Assembly (NCBI RefSeq): GCF_013090115.1
Contig: NZ_JABFNN010000023.1
Coordinates: forward strand, 155,453-219,452
DNA length: 64,000 nt
Reading direction: 5' to 3'
DNA from: Flagellimonas amphidinii
GTDB taxonomy: Bacteria; Bacteroidota; Bacteroidia; Flavobacteriales; Flavobacteriaceae
The notes beneath the pieces were generated by a model. The model ran no database searches. It was not told where the DNA came from and saw only the letters and a list, made by a program, of their open reading frames with translations. Below are positions 35,672-44,107 of the stretch, one piece after another; position 1 is the stretch's first letter; each line of letters begins with the position of its first letter. A program made the translations under genes and the position numbers.

Positions 35672-35950
35672 TTAAAGTCTATTATGGATCTTATTCTTTT
35701 CCAAGACTTCCATAATCTCATGATATTCGTAATAAAGCACTCCTCCTATTTTGGTATAGGGTAGCGTGCCATTGATTCTGAGATTTTGAAGTGTCCCAGG
35801 GGAAATTCCCAAAAGCTGTCTGACCTCATTGGATTTGAGCCATTTCTTGTTGGTCTGGCCATCATGATCTTGTAAAAGTTGTTTGATGTCGTCCAGCAGT
35901 TCCATCTTGAACTCCCTCAGATCTTCCGTAGTAATAATCGTTGCACCCAT
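35672..35950 (-). CDS. Excisionase-like HTH DNA-binding protein
   Basis: A 92-residue protein with a MerR/Xis-type winged helix: 'WLKSNEVRQLLGISPGTLQN' followed by 'INGTLPYTKIGGVLYY'. It belongs to the HTH_17 group found beside RteC in conjugative elements, where such proteins act as excisionases or operon regulators. The N-terminal 40 residues may form a dimer helix. Preceded by a hairpin-plus-T leader. Confidence 0.87.
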   Translation of the reverse strand: MGATIITTEDLREFKMELLDDIKQLLQDHDGQTNKKWLKSNEVRQLLGISPGTLQNLRINGTLPYTKIGGVLYYEYHEIMEVLEKNKIHNRL

Positions 35951-35968
35951 TGTAAACGTTTTAAAAAA

Positions 35969-36008
35969 GCAAAGCCGCCGAGGTTATTTCTTTTTAAAGC
36001 GACTTTGC
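35969..36008 (-). terminator. Possible leader attenuator before the HTH gene
   Basis: On the minus strand GCAAAGTCGC pairs with GCGGCTTTGC (9 of 10) across a 20-base loop, followed directly by TTTTTT. It ends only 18 bases before the HTH start codon, so it could stop transcription inside the leader of the HTH-initiator-ATPase operon. Confidence 0.6.
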
Positions 36009-36102
36009 CGTGATTTGACTTTCGTTCAGCAAAATTGTGAGAGTCTGGTGGTTATCCATCAGAGTCTAAACCGAGTTGGGGCAGAATTTAACACATATAA
36101 GT

Positions 36103-36128
36103 TTTGGTGTGCTTTGGTATGATTTGGT
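36103..36128. repeat. Three TTTGGT repeats at 10-base spacing
   Basis: TTTGGT at 36103-36108, 36113-36118 and 36123-36128. The exact 10-base phase puts the sites on one face of the helix. Located between rteC and the HTH gene, they are a candidate activator site. Confidence 0.6.
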
Positions 36129-36182
36129 GCTCAATTCAAACGCTAAAAAGTTATAGTGTCAATAAAATTATAGCAAGTTTAA

Positions 36183-36211
36183 AAAACCGAGTGAAATCCA
36201 AACTCGGTTTT
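36183..36211 (-). terminator. Terminator of rteC
   Basis: A perfect 10-bp stem, AAAACCGAGT (36183-36192) with ACTCGGTTTT (36202-36211), gives a T run on the minus strand just after the rteC stop. Confidence 0.8.
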
Positions 36212-37044
36212 TAGGAATTGGACAAATCGTCCTCATCTTTCATTTTCTGAAGGAGCTTTTGCCCGGTTTCCTCAAAAAACTTTATAGGCGAACCTTTACG
36301 TGCCTTCAGGTCTTGATATGTGCGGGTGGGATTTCCTTTTTTGACATTCAAAAATTCACTGAAGGTATCAATTACACTATTTATTCCAATATTTCCATTG
36401 TTGAAATATCCCATCTCCTGGCAACCGTAGAGCATTTCTACCAAAGCAGCATAACTGCCGGTCCAATTAAGTTTCCCTTTGCCGATATTTTTATCAGTAT
36501 TGGTTAATTCCTCCTTTTTTTTCTTTAGATAATTGACATACATGGCGAGCCCTTTTATTCTTGCCCAGATTTCATCATGGGAGGTATTGAATACTGAATC
36601 CTTGTAGTAAGGATAACTTTTAACGACAGGGTTGTTGTTCAGATTTTTACGTGTAAAATAATGTTCATCAAAATGGTCATAGCCAAGTTCCATGTAGAGT
36701 AAAAACTCCGTATGCCGACCAAAGAACTGGTTGACCTTTTTTGCCTGTTTGTCTAAAAATGTGAGCTGCCTTTTTACATTCGATTTGGGTATACGAAGTT
36801 CGCAGGAACGTATTTCCGTGTAGAGAATCAAATGTTTCATGGGTATGCACTTGATACCTTTAAAAAAACTGATTTCATCCTTGATAGAATCAAACCCGAA
36901 CTCGGCTACGTGTTCTTTGAACAGATCCAGGGCCCAAGATGAAATTTGGATACCGGCATTCACTTTTTTTAATTCGGTTTGGGCCCTACCTTCTATCTCT
37001 GTTATTTTTTTATTAAATTCATTGATAATATTTATATAGAACAT
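36211..37044 (-). CDS. rteC: RteC regulatory protein
   Basis: A 277-residue RteC-family protein: 'IISDFLNV'-like helices are absent, but the family texts 'EISFFKGIKCIPMKHLILYT', 'DKQAKKVNQFFGRHTEFLLY' and 'KLNWTGSYAALVEMLYGCQE' are clear. In CTnDOT, RteC activates the excision operon by binding upstream of xis2c. Here the excisionase-like gene lies just downstream in the same direction, with repeats between. No rteA/rteB two-component genes or tetQ are seen in the element. Confidence 0.9.
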   Translation of the reverse strand: MFYINIINEFNKKITEIEGRAQTELKKVNAGIQISSWALDLFKEHVAEFGFDSIKDEISFFKGIKCIPMKHLILYTEIRSCELRIPKSNVKRQLTFLDKQAKKVNQFFGRHTEFLLYMELGYDHFDEHYFTRKNLNNNPVVKSYPYYKDSVFNTSHDEIWARIKGLAMYVNYLKKKKEELTNTDKNIGKGKLNWTGSYAALVEMLYGCQEMGYFNNGNIGINSVIDTFSEFLNVKKGNPTRTYQDLKARKGSPIKFFEETGQKLLQKMKDEDDLSNS

Positions 37045-37126
37045 ATTCCAGTCGGTTTAGGTTACTGCTATGAATATGTCGGTTAGTTATATGCATCTGG
37101 TATTTTAGTTAACTCTTAAATCCATA

Positions 37127-37795
37127 TTAACCTCTCACTTTTTTTATAGTTTTTAGCACACTTTCTGTAAGCGATTTGAGTTTAACAAAATCGTGTGATT
37201 CGATGATGTTTTTGGATATTAAATTAGAACCAAGTCCGACACAAGTAACACCTGCTTCAAACCAAGCTTTTAAATTAGATTCTTCAGTACTCACTCCTCC
37301 AGTTGGCATAATGCTGGACCATGGTTGGGGTCCTTTTATCGCCTTCACGAAACCAGGGCCATAGGTTGATCCTGGGAACAGTTTAATGATTTCCACGCCA
37401 AGCTCTTCCGCCTGGTTAATCTCCGTTAGACTGCCACAGCCGGGCGAATACATTATCTTTCTGCGGTTACAGGTCACCCCAATGTCTTCTCGCAACGATG
37501 GGGTAACGATGAAGTTTGCTCCCATTTGTATGAAAAATGAAGCGGCAGCTGCATCCGTGATAGATCCCACTCCCAGGATCATGCCCGGGAGTTCGTCCAA
37601 AGCATACTTGTTGAGCTCTGCAAAGACCTCGTACGCAAAATCGCCACGGGCCGTGAATTCCAACAAACGTGCCCCACCGTCATAACATGCCTTGAGCACT
37701 TTTTTTCCTAGTTCCACATCAGGGTGATAGAACAACGGGACCATGCCCGTTTCCTGCATCACCTGTGCTACTTCCAATCTACTGTACCTTGCCAT
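37127..37795 (-). CDS. eda: KDPG/KHG aldolase
   Basis: Cleaves 2-keto-3-deoxy-6-phosphogluconate to pyruvate and glyceraldehyde-3-phosphate. A 222-residue class I aldolase: the Schiff-base lysine lies in 'IIKLFPGSTYGPGF', the Glu region is 'LEFTARGDFAYEVF' and the phosphate loop includes 'PTGGV'. Last gene of the carbohydrate locus, 26 bases after kdgK; together they finish the pathway. Confidence 0.95.
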   Translation of the reverse strand: MARYSRLEVAQVMQETGMVPLFYHPDVELGKKVLKACYDGGARLLEFTARGDFAYEVFAELNKYALDELPGMILGVGSITDAAAASFFIQMGANFIVTPSLREDIGVTCNRRKIMYSPGCGSLTEINQAEELGVEIIKLFPGSTYGPGFVKAIKGPQPWSSIMPTGGVSTEESNLKAWFEAGVTCVGLGSNLISKNIIESHDFVKLKSLTESVLKTIKKVRG

Positions 37796-37821
37796 ATATC
37801 TTCTTCTATTCTAAATAATTA

Positions 37822-38868
37822 TTATCGGGCAACCCTTCCAGAGGCATCTCCTCCCATGAGTTTCTCCACTTCATCCACGGTTACCAAGTTCGCATCCCCT
37901 TTGATGGTATGTTTAAGGCAAGAGGCCGCTACCGCAAAGTCCAATGCATTTTGGTCATCTTCCGGGTACTTGAGCAATCCGTAAATGAGTCCTCCCATAA
38001 ACGAATCCCCACCACCTACACGATCCACAATATGGGTAATTTGGTATTCACTGGACTTGTACATGGTCTTCCCGTCATACAAAACTCCTGCCCAAGTGTT
38101 GTGCGAGGCAGATATTGATCCCCTTAGGGTAGTAATCACTTTTTTGGCATTTGGGAAACGTTCCATCATCTGCCTACAGACTGATAAAAAGGCTTCTGCT
38201 TTTACATGCTCACCTTGGGTGGTGATATCCAATCCTTCCGGTTTGATCCCGAAGTGTTTCTCGGCATCCTCTTCGTTTCCTAGGACGATATCACAATACG
38301 AGGTGAGTTCGGACATGATTTCCTCCCGTTTTGCATCGTCGCAGTACTTCCATAGTTTGGCCCTATAGTTAAGGTCTGTGGAAACGGTAAGTCCCAATTT
38401 CTTGGCGGCCTTGACCGCTTCGATACAGGCATCCGCAGCTCCTTGGGATATGGCAGGAGTGATTCCTGTCCAATGAAACCATTCGGCTCCTTTAAAAACA
38501 GTGTCCCAATCCACCATGCCTTTGGTAATCTCGGCCATGGCCGAGTGTGCACGGTCGTAGACCACTTTACTTCCCCTACTAACTGCGCCGGTTTCCAAGA
38601 AGTAAATCCCAAGACGATCTCCGCCAAATACAATATGTTCCGTACCAACTCCTCTTTTTCGCATTTCCATCAGGGCACAGTCCCCTATATCATTTTTGGG
38701 AAGCCGTGTCACAAAATCCACGGGGACTCCATAATTGGCCAAGGAGACCGCCACATTGGACTCTCCCCCACCATACACCGCATCAAAGTTGTTGGCCTGT
38801 GAAAATCTTAAAAATCCTTGGGGTGCCAATCGTAGCATGATTTCCCCAAATGTGATTACTTTATTCAT
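37822..38868 (-). CDS. kdgK: PfkB-family 2-keto-3-deoxygluconate kinase
   Basis: A 348-residue ribokinase-fold sugar kinase, likely making KDPG from KDG and ATP. The 'YGGGESNVAVSLANYG' N-terminal signature and the catalytic 'DRVGGGDSFMGGLIYG' with its Asp base are clear. The role as KDG kinase follows from the neighbouring ManD and eda genes. It overlaps the epimerase gene by 4 bases. Confidence 0.92.
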   Translation of the reverse strand: MNKVITFGEIMLRLAPQGFLRFSQANNFDAVYGGGESNVAVSLANYGVPVDFVTRLPKNDIGDCALMEMRKRGVGTEHIVFGGDRLGIYFLETGAVSRGSKVVYDRAHSAMAEITKGMVDWDTVFKGAEWFHWTGITPAISQGAADACIEAVKAAKKLGLTVSTDLNYRAKLWKYCDDAKREEIMSELTSYCDIVLGNEEDAEKHFGIKPEGLDITTQGEHVKAEAFLSVCRQMMERFPNAKKVITTLRGSISASHNTWAGVLYDGKTMYKSSEYQITHIVDRVGGGDSFMGGLIYGLLKYPEDDQNALDFAVAASCLKHTIKGDANLVTVDEVEKLMGGDASGRVAR

Positions 38869-39776
38869 CTACTCAATAATTTAATTTCAATGTTTCCTTC
38901 AAAAACTTCTAATGGTTTAAGTTCCATTAAACCTATACCATTGTTGAAAGCATCAATACAGCAGGTCATAGGTTCAATTGCTACGGTTTGCTGATCTGGT
39001 GGAGTATAAAGCTGAAGGAAACCAAAGTTTTCTGAACATCTCAATTCGATGACATCATCTTTTGAGAATATTTTATATATGGGTTTTTTAACATCTAGTG
39101 CTTTAAATGTGGCATTGTAGAAGGTGTTATCTGGAACAAAATATTTACTCTCAAAATCCAAGGTATTGCCAGTGGGAATAAAATTATTATCCACCAAATA
39201 CTCCGTTACCCCTGGGATCTTGATTTTTTCGTTCCCTTTCAACACAAAATACGGATGCCAACCCAATCCAAATGGCATTTTCCCATTTCCGGTATTCTTG
39301 ATGGAAAACGCAATCCTGAAATAATCATTTTTAATGTGATATGAAACTTCAAAGTTAAATGGGAATGGATAATATGGCTCGCCATGAAATGTATATGAAA
39401 ATGCCATATTTACAGCATCATTTAATACCTGGATATTTTTTTGGGTAAAATCGTGGTCCCTTATAAAGCCGTGGATGCTATTATTTCTTTCTATCTCGTT
39501 TATAGGGAATGTGTATTTTTTTCCTCCGTACTGATAGACTCCACCCTTAAGCCGATTTGGAAAAGGAAAGAGAATATCGTTTTTGCCAAACTCATTATTT
39601 TCGAGTTCATCTACGTTTACTTTCCAAAGTATGGGTACCGGTTTATTATCTTTAACCATGTTCAAATGGAGAATTTTGGCTCCCTTTGAAGGTGTCATGG
39701 TAAAAAGCAGGTTATGATTTTCATCCCATACTTCTATAGTTTTAATTCCTGAAATGTAGTTCTCTCTTGTTTCCAT
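38865..39776 (-). CDS. Aldose 1-epimerase family protein
   Basis: A 303-residue galactose mutarotase-like protein that interconverts alpha and beta sugar anomers. 'SIHGFIRDHDF' carries the typical His of the active site, 'FGLGWHPYFVL' the second His, and 'EPMTCCIDAFNNGIGL' the C-terminal Glu region. It lies between the lactonase and kinase genes and may prepare the right anomer for the dehydrogenase. Confidence 0.92.
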   Translation of the reverse strand: METRENYISGIKTIEVWDENHNLLFTMTPSKGAKILHLNMVKDNKPVPILWKVNVDELENNEFGKNDILFPFPNRLKGGVYQYGGKKYTFPINEIERNNSIHGFIRDHDFTQKNIQVLNDAVNMAFSYTFHGEPYYPFPFNFEVSYHIKNDYFRIAFSIKNTGNGKMPFGLGWHPYFVLKGNEKIKIPGVTEYLVDNNFIPTGNTLDFESKYFVPDNTFYNATFKALDVKKPIYKIFSKDDVIELRCSENFGFLQLYTPPDQQTVAIEPMTCCIDAFNNGIGLMELKPLEVFEGNIEIKLLSR

Positions 39777-39778
39777 GA

Positions 39779-40651
39779 TTACCCAAATCTATATTCCGTT
39801 TTGCCTGTATGTTCGGTCTGGATTACAAAACAGCTTCCGGAGAGCAGATCGTTCTCCAATTCACTTTTATCTAAGGGCAGACGGGAAGAAGTAATGAAAA
39901 GCTGTTTCTTATTTTCTCCTCCAAAACAACAACTGGTTGGATATTTTACCGGTAGGCCTATTTCTTCAACATAGTTTGCTTTTTCATCTAAATGAACAAT
40001 TTTTGCCCCTCCCCACATAGCAATCCAAAAATGGTCTTTAGAATCAATGGCCATACCATCAGGATGTTCATCATTCTTGAATTTTTTAATAACCCTTTTA
40101 CGAGATAATTCACCTTCTACAAAATCAAACGCATAGATGCAATGGTGTCCAGTATCCACCATGAAAAATGTATCCCTATCGTTATTCCATCCCATGCCAT
40201 TGGGAATTGTATGATTACTTTCAATTATATCATACTTGCCATTGGGAGAAAATCGAATTAAGCTTCCAAAGCCATTTTTGCCGTCCCAATGCATCGTTCC
40301 GGCATAGAACTTCCCATCCGGCCCTACAATGCCGTCATTGAACCTGACCTTGGGATTCAAAGTTTCTGCAATAGGGTCGATTAACATAAAATTCTTTGCT
40401 TCGATATTGTAAACACCGAAACCTTTTTCAACAGCCAAGACCAAATTTTTTGTGTTGGAAAGCCCAACAGCACCTAGGGCCTGACCAATATTAATACTAT
40501 CGACCTTCCCACTTTTCAAATGCCCTTTGTAAAGATTACCCTTCAGTAAGTCAACCCAATAAAAACAACCATTTCTTCCATCCCATATAGGTCCCTCGCC
40601 ATGTTGCAGTACACTACTGAAGGCCAACTCTATGGTGTTGCATTTATTCAT
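39779..40651 (-). CDS. SMP-30/gluconolactonase family hydrolase
   Basis: A 290-residue six-bladed propeller lactonase. Metal ligands are suggested by 'GEGPIWD' (Glu), 'PNGMGWNND' (Asn) and 'DEHPDGMAID' (Asp). It would open a sugar-1,5-lactone to the aldonic acid. Its start overlaps the SDR dehydrogenase stop by 8 bases, fitting the lactone-forming then lactone-opening order. Confidence 0.93.
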   Translation of the reverse strand: MNKCNTIELAFSSVLQHGEGPIWDGRNGCFYWVDLLKGNLYKGHLKSGKVDSINIGQALGAVGLSNTKNLVLAVEKGFGVYNIEAKNFMLIDPIAETLNPKVRFNDGIVGPDGKFYAGTMHWDGKNGFGSLIRFSPNGKYDIIESNHTIPNGMGWNNDRDTFFMVDTGHHCIYAFDFVEGELSRKRVIKKFKNDEHPDGMAIDSKDHFWIAMWGGAKIVHLDEKANYVEEIGLPVKYPTSCCFGGENKKQLFITSSRLPLDKSELENDLLSGSCFVIQTEHTGKTEYRFG

Positions 40652-41450
40652 GTAGATGTTCCGTTTCCATTAATTCTTGTTTGCTTCCTTCGATAAGTAA
40701 ACCGATACCTCCATCGCTTCGGAAGGACTGTCCTGTAATATTGGCAGCGGCATCACTACAGAGAAATGCTATCAGCGAAGCTATTTCTTCGGGTTTTGCT
40801 ATGCGCTTTAATAAGTGCATGTCTATACTTTCCTGAAGAACAGCTTGTGGGTCAGGCGATTGTTTTAAAGCCCATTGAAGCATGGGTGTGTCAATAGTAC
40901 TAGGACACACGGCATTGCATCTTATTTTTGGGGTATAATCAACAGCAATACTTCTGGTAAGACCTAAAATAGCTGTTTTGGATGTAACATAGGGCGCAAC
41001 TTTTTTCTGGCTCATAAATGATTGTGCGCTGCCAACATTGACAATCGCTCCATTTTCCTTTTTCATCATGCTGGGGAGTACATGTTTAGCACAAAGGAAC
41101 TGCCCTGTAACATTTACCCCTATAATTTTGTTCCATTCATCTAATGATGTCTCGTGAACAGCCGTATAGCCAAGAATAGCGGCATTATTAACCAAGTAAT
41201 CAATATCTCCGAATTTTGAAATTCCTTCTGTAATACAGGATTTTACGGATTCCTCCAGTGCAATGTTGCACTTTTTGAAAAGGGTTGATTCTCCCAATTC
41301 TTCTTGGAGGTCATTTCCATTTTCTTCATCCATGTCCAACATAAGTACTTTGGCACCTTCTTCAACAAATAGTTTTGCCACACAAGCACCGACTCCACCT
41401 TTTTTGGATGCCCCAGTTACAACAAGGACCTTATTCTTAAATCTTTTCAT
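40644..41450 (-). CDS. Short-chain dehydrogenase/reductase
   Basis: About 268 residues with a Rossmann start (TGASKKGGVG), 'NNAAILG', Ser in 'VNVGSAQSF' and the catalytic Y-x3-K in 'APYVTSKTAI'. It is likely a sugar 1-dehydrogenase that feeds the lactonase; the sugar is unknown. ATG 41450 is chosen, 2 bases after the ManD stop; an in-frame TTG at 41459 would overlap. Confidence 0.92.
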   Translation of the reverse strand: MKRFKNKVLVVTGASKKGGVGACVAKLFVEEGAKVLMLDMDEENGNDLQEELGESTLFKKCNIALEESVKSCITEGISKFGDIDYLVNNAAILGYTAVHETSLDEWNKIIGVNVTGQFLCAKHVLPSMMKKENGAIVNVGSAQSFMSQKKVAPYVTSKTAILGLTRSIAVDYTPKIRCNAVCPSTIDTPMLQWALKQSPDPQAVLQESIDMHLLKRIAKPEEIASLIAFLCSDAAANITGQSFRSDGGIGLLIEGSKQELMETEHLHE

Positions 41451-41452
41451 AT

Positions 41453-42664
41453 TTACCAATGATATAATGTGCCATCTTCCAATCTATTTACCGGAAGAAA
41501 AGCCTGTTTGTAAGGAATGTTTTTTACTTTTTCAAAATCGAAATCGACACCCAGGCCGGCTTCATCGTTCATAATAAAATGACCATCTTCAAAGCGATGT
41601 GTAAATGAAAACACGTTACTCGTTTGTGGATCATATCCCATGTATTCTTGAATTCCAAAATTGTTTACCGCGGTACCAAAATGAAGACATGCGGCTAAAT
41701 TTATGGGCGATAAATCAGATGGTCCGTGACATCCGGTCCTTACATGATAGATGCTGGCTAAATTGGCTACTTTCAACATAGGGGTGAGTCCACCGCCATG
41801 TGCAACCGTCATTCTTATGTAATCTATCGATTGTGTGGTAATGAGATGATGACAATCATAAATGGTATTAAAAATTTCGCCAACCGCCAAAGGCGTGGTT
41901 GTATGCCTTCTAATTATTTCAAAACCTTCTTGATTTTCTGCAGCTACCGTATCTTCTAACCAGAACAAATGGAAAGGTTCCAGTTCTTTACCCAATCTTG
42001 CCGCTTCAATTGGTGTAAGTCGGTGATGTGCATCATGTAATAGCTGTACGTCTTCCCCAAATTCCTTTCGAACACGTTGGAATAATTTAGGAATGTGATT
42101 TAGATATTTTTCAGTATTCCAAGTTTCTTCATCAGGTCGGCTTCCCTTTATGGCGGGTTCGTAGGCACCTTCATCTTTTGCAATTCCATAAATTTTTTCT
42201 ATACCGGGAATACCGGACTGAACACGAACTGCTTTGAACCCCTTTTTCAATGTATCCGATATTTTTTGGAGTGTTTCATCGGTATCTTTGCCCTGGGCAT
42301 GTGTATAGCCTAAAAGCCTATGTCTACTTTTACCACCCAAAAGCTTATAAACAGGGACATCCAATGCCTTTCCTTTGATATCCCAAAGTGCCATATCGAT
42401 TGCCCCAATGGCGGTCATATTTACGGCACCTCTTCTCCAGTATACACCTCTATACAGGTATTGCCATATATCTTCGGAATCAAAAGGATCTCGATCAATT
42501 ATACATGGAATTAAATGCTCTTGTAAATAGGTCGCAACCGCTAACTCCCTGCCATTTAGTGTAGCATCACCAAGGCCATATATTCCTGAGTCCGTTTCAA
42601 TTTTAAGGGTCACGAAATTTCGACCCGGTGAACAGACGATTACCTCTGCATTAATAATTTTCAT
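41453..42664 (-). CDS. manD: Enolase-superfamily sugar acid dehydratase, ManD type
   Basis: A 403-residue enolase-superfamily enzyme. The text 'YRGVYWRRGAVNMTAIGAID' and 'YKLLGGKSRHRLLGYTHAQG' is diagnostic of the ManD branch, which dehydrates D-mannonate and in some members D-gluconate to KDG. Metal ligands follow in 'LLHDAHHRLTP' (Asp, His), 'FWLEDTVAAE' (Glu) and 'LAVGEIFNT' (Glu). With the SMP-30 lactonase beside it, gluconate is as likely a substrate as mannonate. Confidence 0.9.
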   Translation of the reverse strand: MKIINAEVIVCSPGRNFVTLKIETDSGIYGLGDATLNGRELAVATYLQEHLIPCIIDRDPFDSEDIWQYLYRGVYWRRGAVNMTAIGAIDMALWDIKGKALDVPVYKLLGGKSRHRLLGYTHAQGKDTDETLQKISDTLKKGFKAVRVQSGIPGIEKIYGIAKDEGAYEPAIKGSRPDEETWNTEKYLNHIPKLFQRVRKEFGEDVQLLHDAHHRLTPIEAARLGKELEPFHLFWLEDTVAAENQEGFEIIRRHTTTPLAVGEIFNTIYDCHHLITTQSIDYIRMTVAHGGGLTPMLKVANLASIYHVRTGCHGPSDLSPINLAACLHFGTAVNNFGIQEYMGYDPQTSNVFSFTHRFEDGHFIMNDEAGLGVDFDFEKVKNIPYKQAFLPVNRLEDGTLYHW

Positions 42665-42683
42665 ATTTCCTTATCTTATTCGT

Positions 42684-44093
42684 TTATTTATTACGATAGC
42701 GTTCTTTCCAAACCGTTTCAATATCTTCCAAGGTTTTGCCTTTGGTTTCCGGCAGCAGTCGGTTTACAAACCATATAATGAGTACTATAAAGAACATGAA
42801 TAGAAAGTATGGAAGTGACCCCTGCCAAATTCCTTCAACATTAATTTTGCTCTCAGCAACTATAGGAAAACTTTGAGATACCAGATAGTTAGCACCCCAT
42901 TGTACGGCTACCGCTATGGACATACCTATTGCCCTGATTTTATTGGGAAACATTTCAGATAATATGACCCAGACAACCGGTCCCATTGACATAGCGAAGG
43001 CCCCGACAAAAAATAGAATGCCTATCAACGAAAGAAGCCCCACATTATCCGTCATTATAGTAATGCCAAGAAGTGCAAAGCCAAACAGCATTCCCAAAGA
43101 ACCTGAAATGATCAACGGCTTTCTCCCCCATTTATCAACAGTAACCATGGCTAGAATAGTAAAGGCTACATTTACGCCAGCCAGCAGAATTTGTTGTGCC
43201 AAAACATCCTCCTGACCAAAACCCAAGGCTTTTTCGAAAATATCGGCCCCATAATATAGCACGGCATTGATACCTGTGAATTGTTGAAGAAAAGATAACC
43301 CGCTTCCAATTAAGATTATTGGTAGTATTCCATTTTTGAAAATATCTTTAATACCAATACTCGTATCTTTTGATATAGAATCCTTGATTTCTTTAGCCCT
43401 GGTATTTGCTTGATCCAATCCATGTATTTTTGCCAACACTTTAAGTGAAGCTTCTTCTTGTTTTTTTAGCAGTAACCACCTTGGACTTTTTGGAACCAAG
43501 AATAGAAGCAGCAAAAAAAGAATACAGGGCACTAATTCTGACCAAAACATGTATCTCCATCCAACTTGGATATTAAAGGCTTCTGTTTTTCCTGCACCTA
43601 TTTGGTAAGTAACGAAGAATACGATAAAAAAGCCAAAAACAACAGCCATTTGATATAGGGTAACCATTCGTCCCCTTATATGTGCAGGGGATAGTTCTGC
43701 TATATACATAGGGGCGTTCATAGAGGCTATACCGATTCCCAAGCCACCGATAATCCTAAAAAAGACTAGAACCCGAACAGTTTGAGGTAAAAAATCAGGT
43801 AGACCAGAACCCCAAGCGGAAATTGTAAAAAGAATAGCTGAGATAATAAGCGATACTTTTCTTCCGTATTGTTTGCTAAGCGGCCCAGAAACTATTGCTC
43901 CAGTAAAACAGCCTAGTAAGGCACTGCCTACGACCCATCCTTTTGTAGCAGGGTCTAATTCAAAATATTTGCTAAAGTAAAATTGTGTACCGTTGATAAC
44001 TCCGGTATCATATCCGAAGAGGAAACCTCCAAGTGCTGCAATTGTACTTACAAAAAGTAGGGTAATATAATTTTTCGCTTGATTTTCTTTCAT
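42684..44093 (-). CDS. MFS sugar porter
   Basis: A 469-residue, 12-helix transporter of the sugar porter family. Seen: 'FLFGYDTGVINGTQFYF' in TM1, 'GPLSKQYGRKVS' and 'VDKWGRKPLI' loop motifs, 'QQFTGINAVLYYGA' in TM7 and the C-terminal 'PETKGKTLEDIE'. It moves the released sugar across the inner membrane with protons, upstream of the cytoplasmic enzymes. Confidence 0.96.
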   Translation of the reverse strand: MKENQAKNYITLLFVSTIAALGGFLFGYDTGVINGTQFYFSKYFELDPATKGWVVGSALLGCFTGAIVSGPLSKQYGRKVSLIISAILFTISAWGSGLPDFLPQTVRVLVFFRIIGGLGIGIASMNAPMYIAELSPAHIRGRMVTLYQMAVVFGFFIVFFVTYQIGAGKTEAFNIQVGWRYMFWSELVPCILFLLLLFLVPKSPRWLLLKKQEEASLKVLAKIHGLDQANTRAKEIKDSISKDTSIGIKDIFKNGILPIILIGSGLSFLQQFTGINAVLYYGADIFEKALGFGQEDVLAQQILLAGVNVAFTILAMVTVDKWGRKPLIISGSLGMLFGFALLGITIMTDNVGLLSLIGILFFVGAFAMSMGPVVWVILSEMFPNKIRAIGMSIAVAVQWGANYLVSQSFPIVAESKINVEGIWQGSLPYFLFMFFIVLIIWFVNRLLPETKGKTLEDIETVWKERYRNK

Positions 44094-44107
44094 AAATTAT
44101 TTAAAAG

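Noticed and set aside
37051..37086. GTCGGTT repeated near the rteC/eda boundary as a cargo insertion scar
   Set aside because: Only seven to nine bases long and not found at the other cargo edge, so chance is likely.
38443..38802. 119-codon plus-strand frame inside kdgK
   Set aside because: Antisense to an intact kinase with clear motifs; no protein-like pattern.
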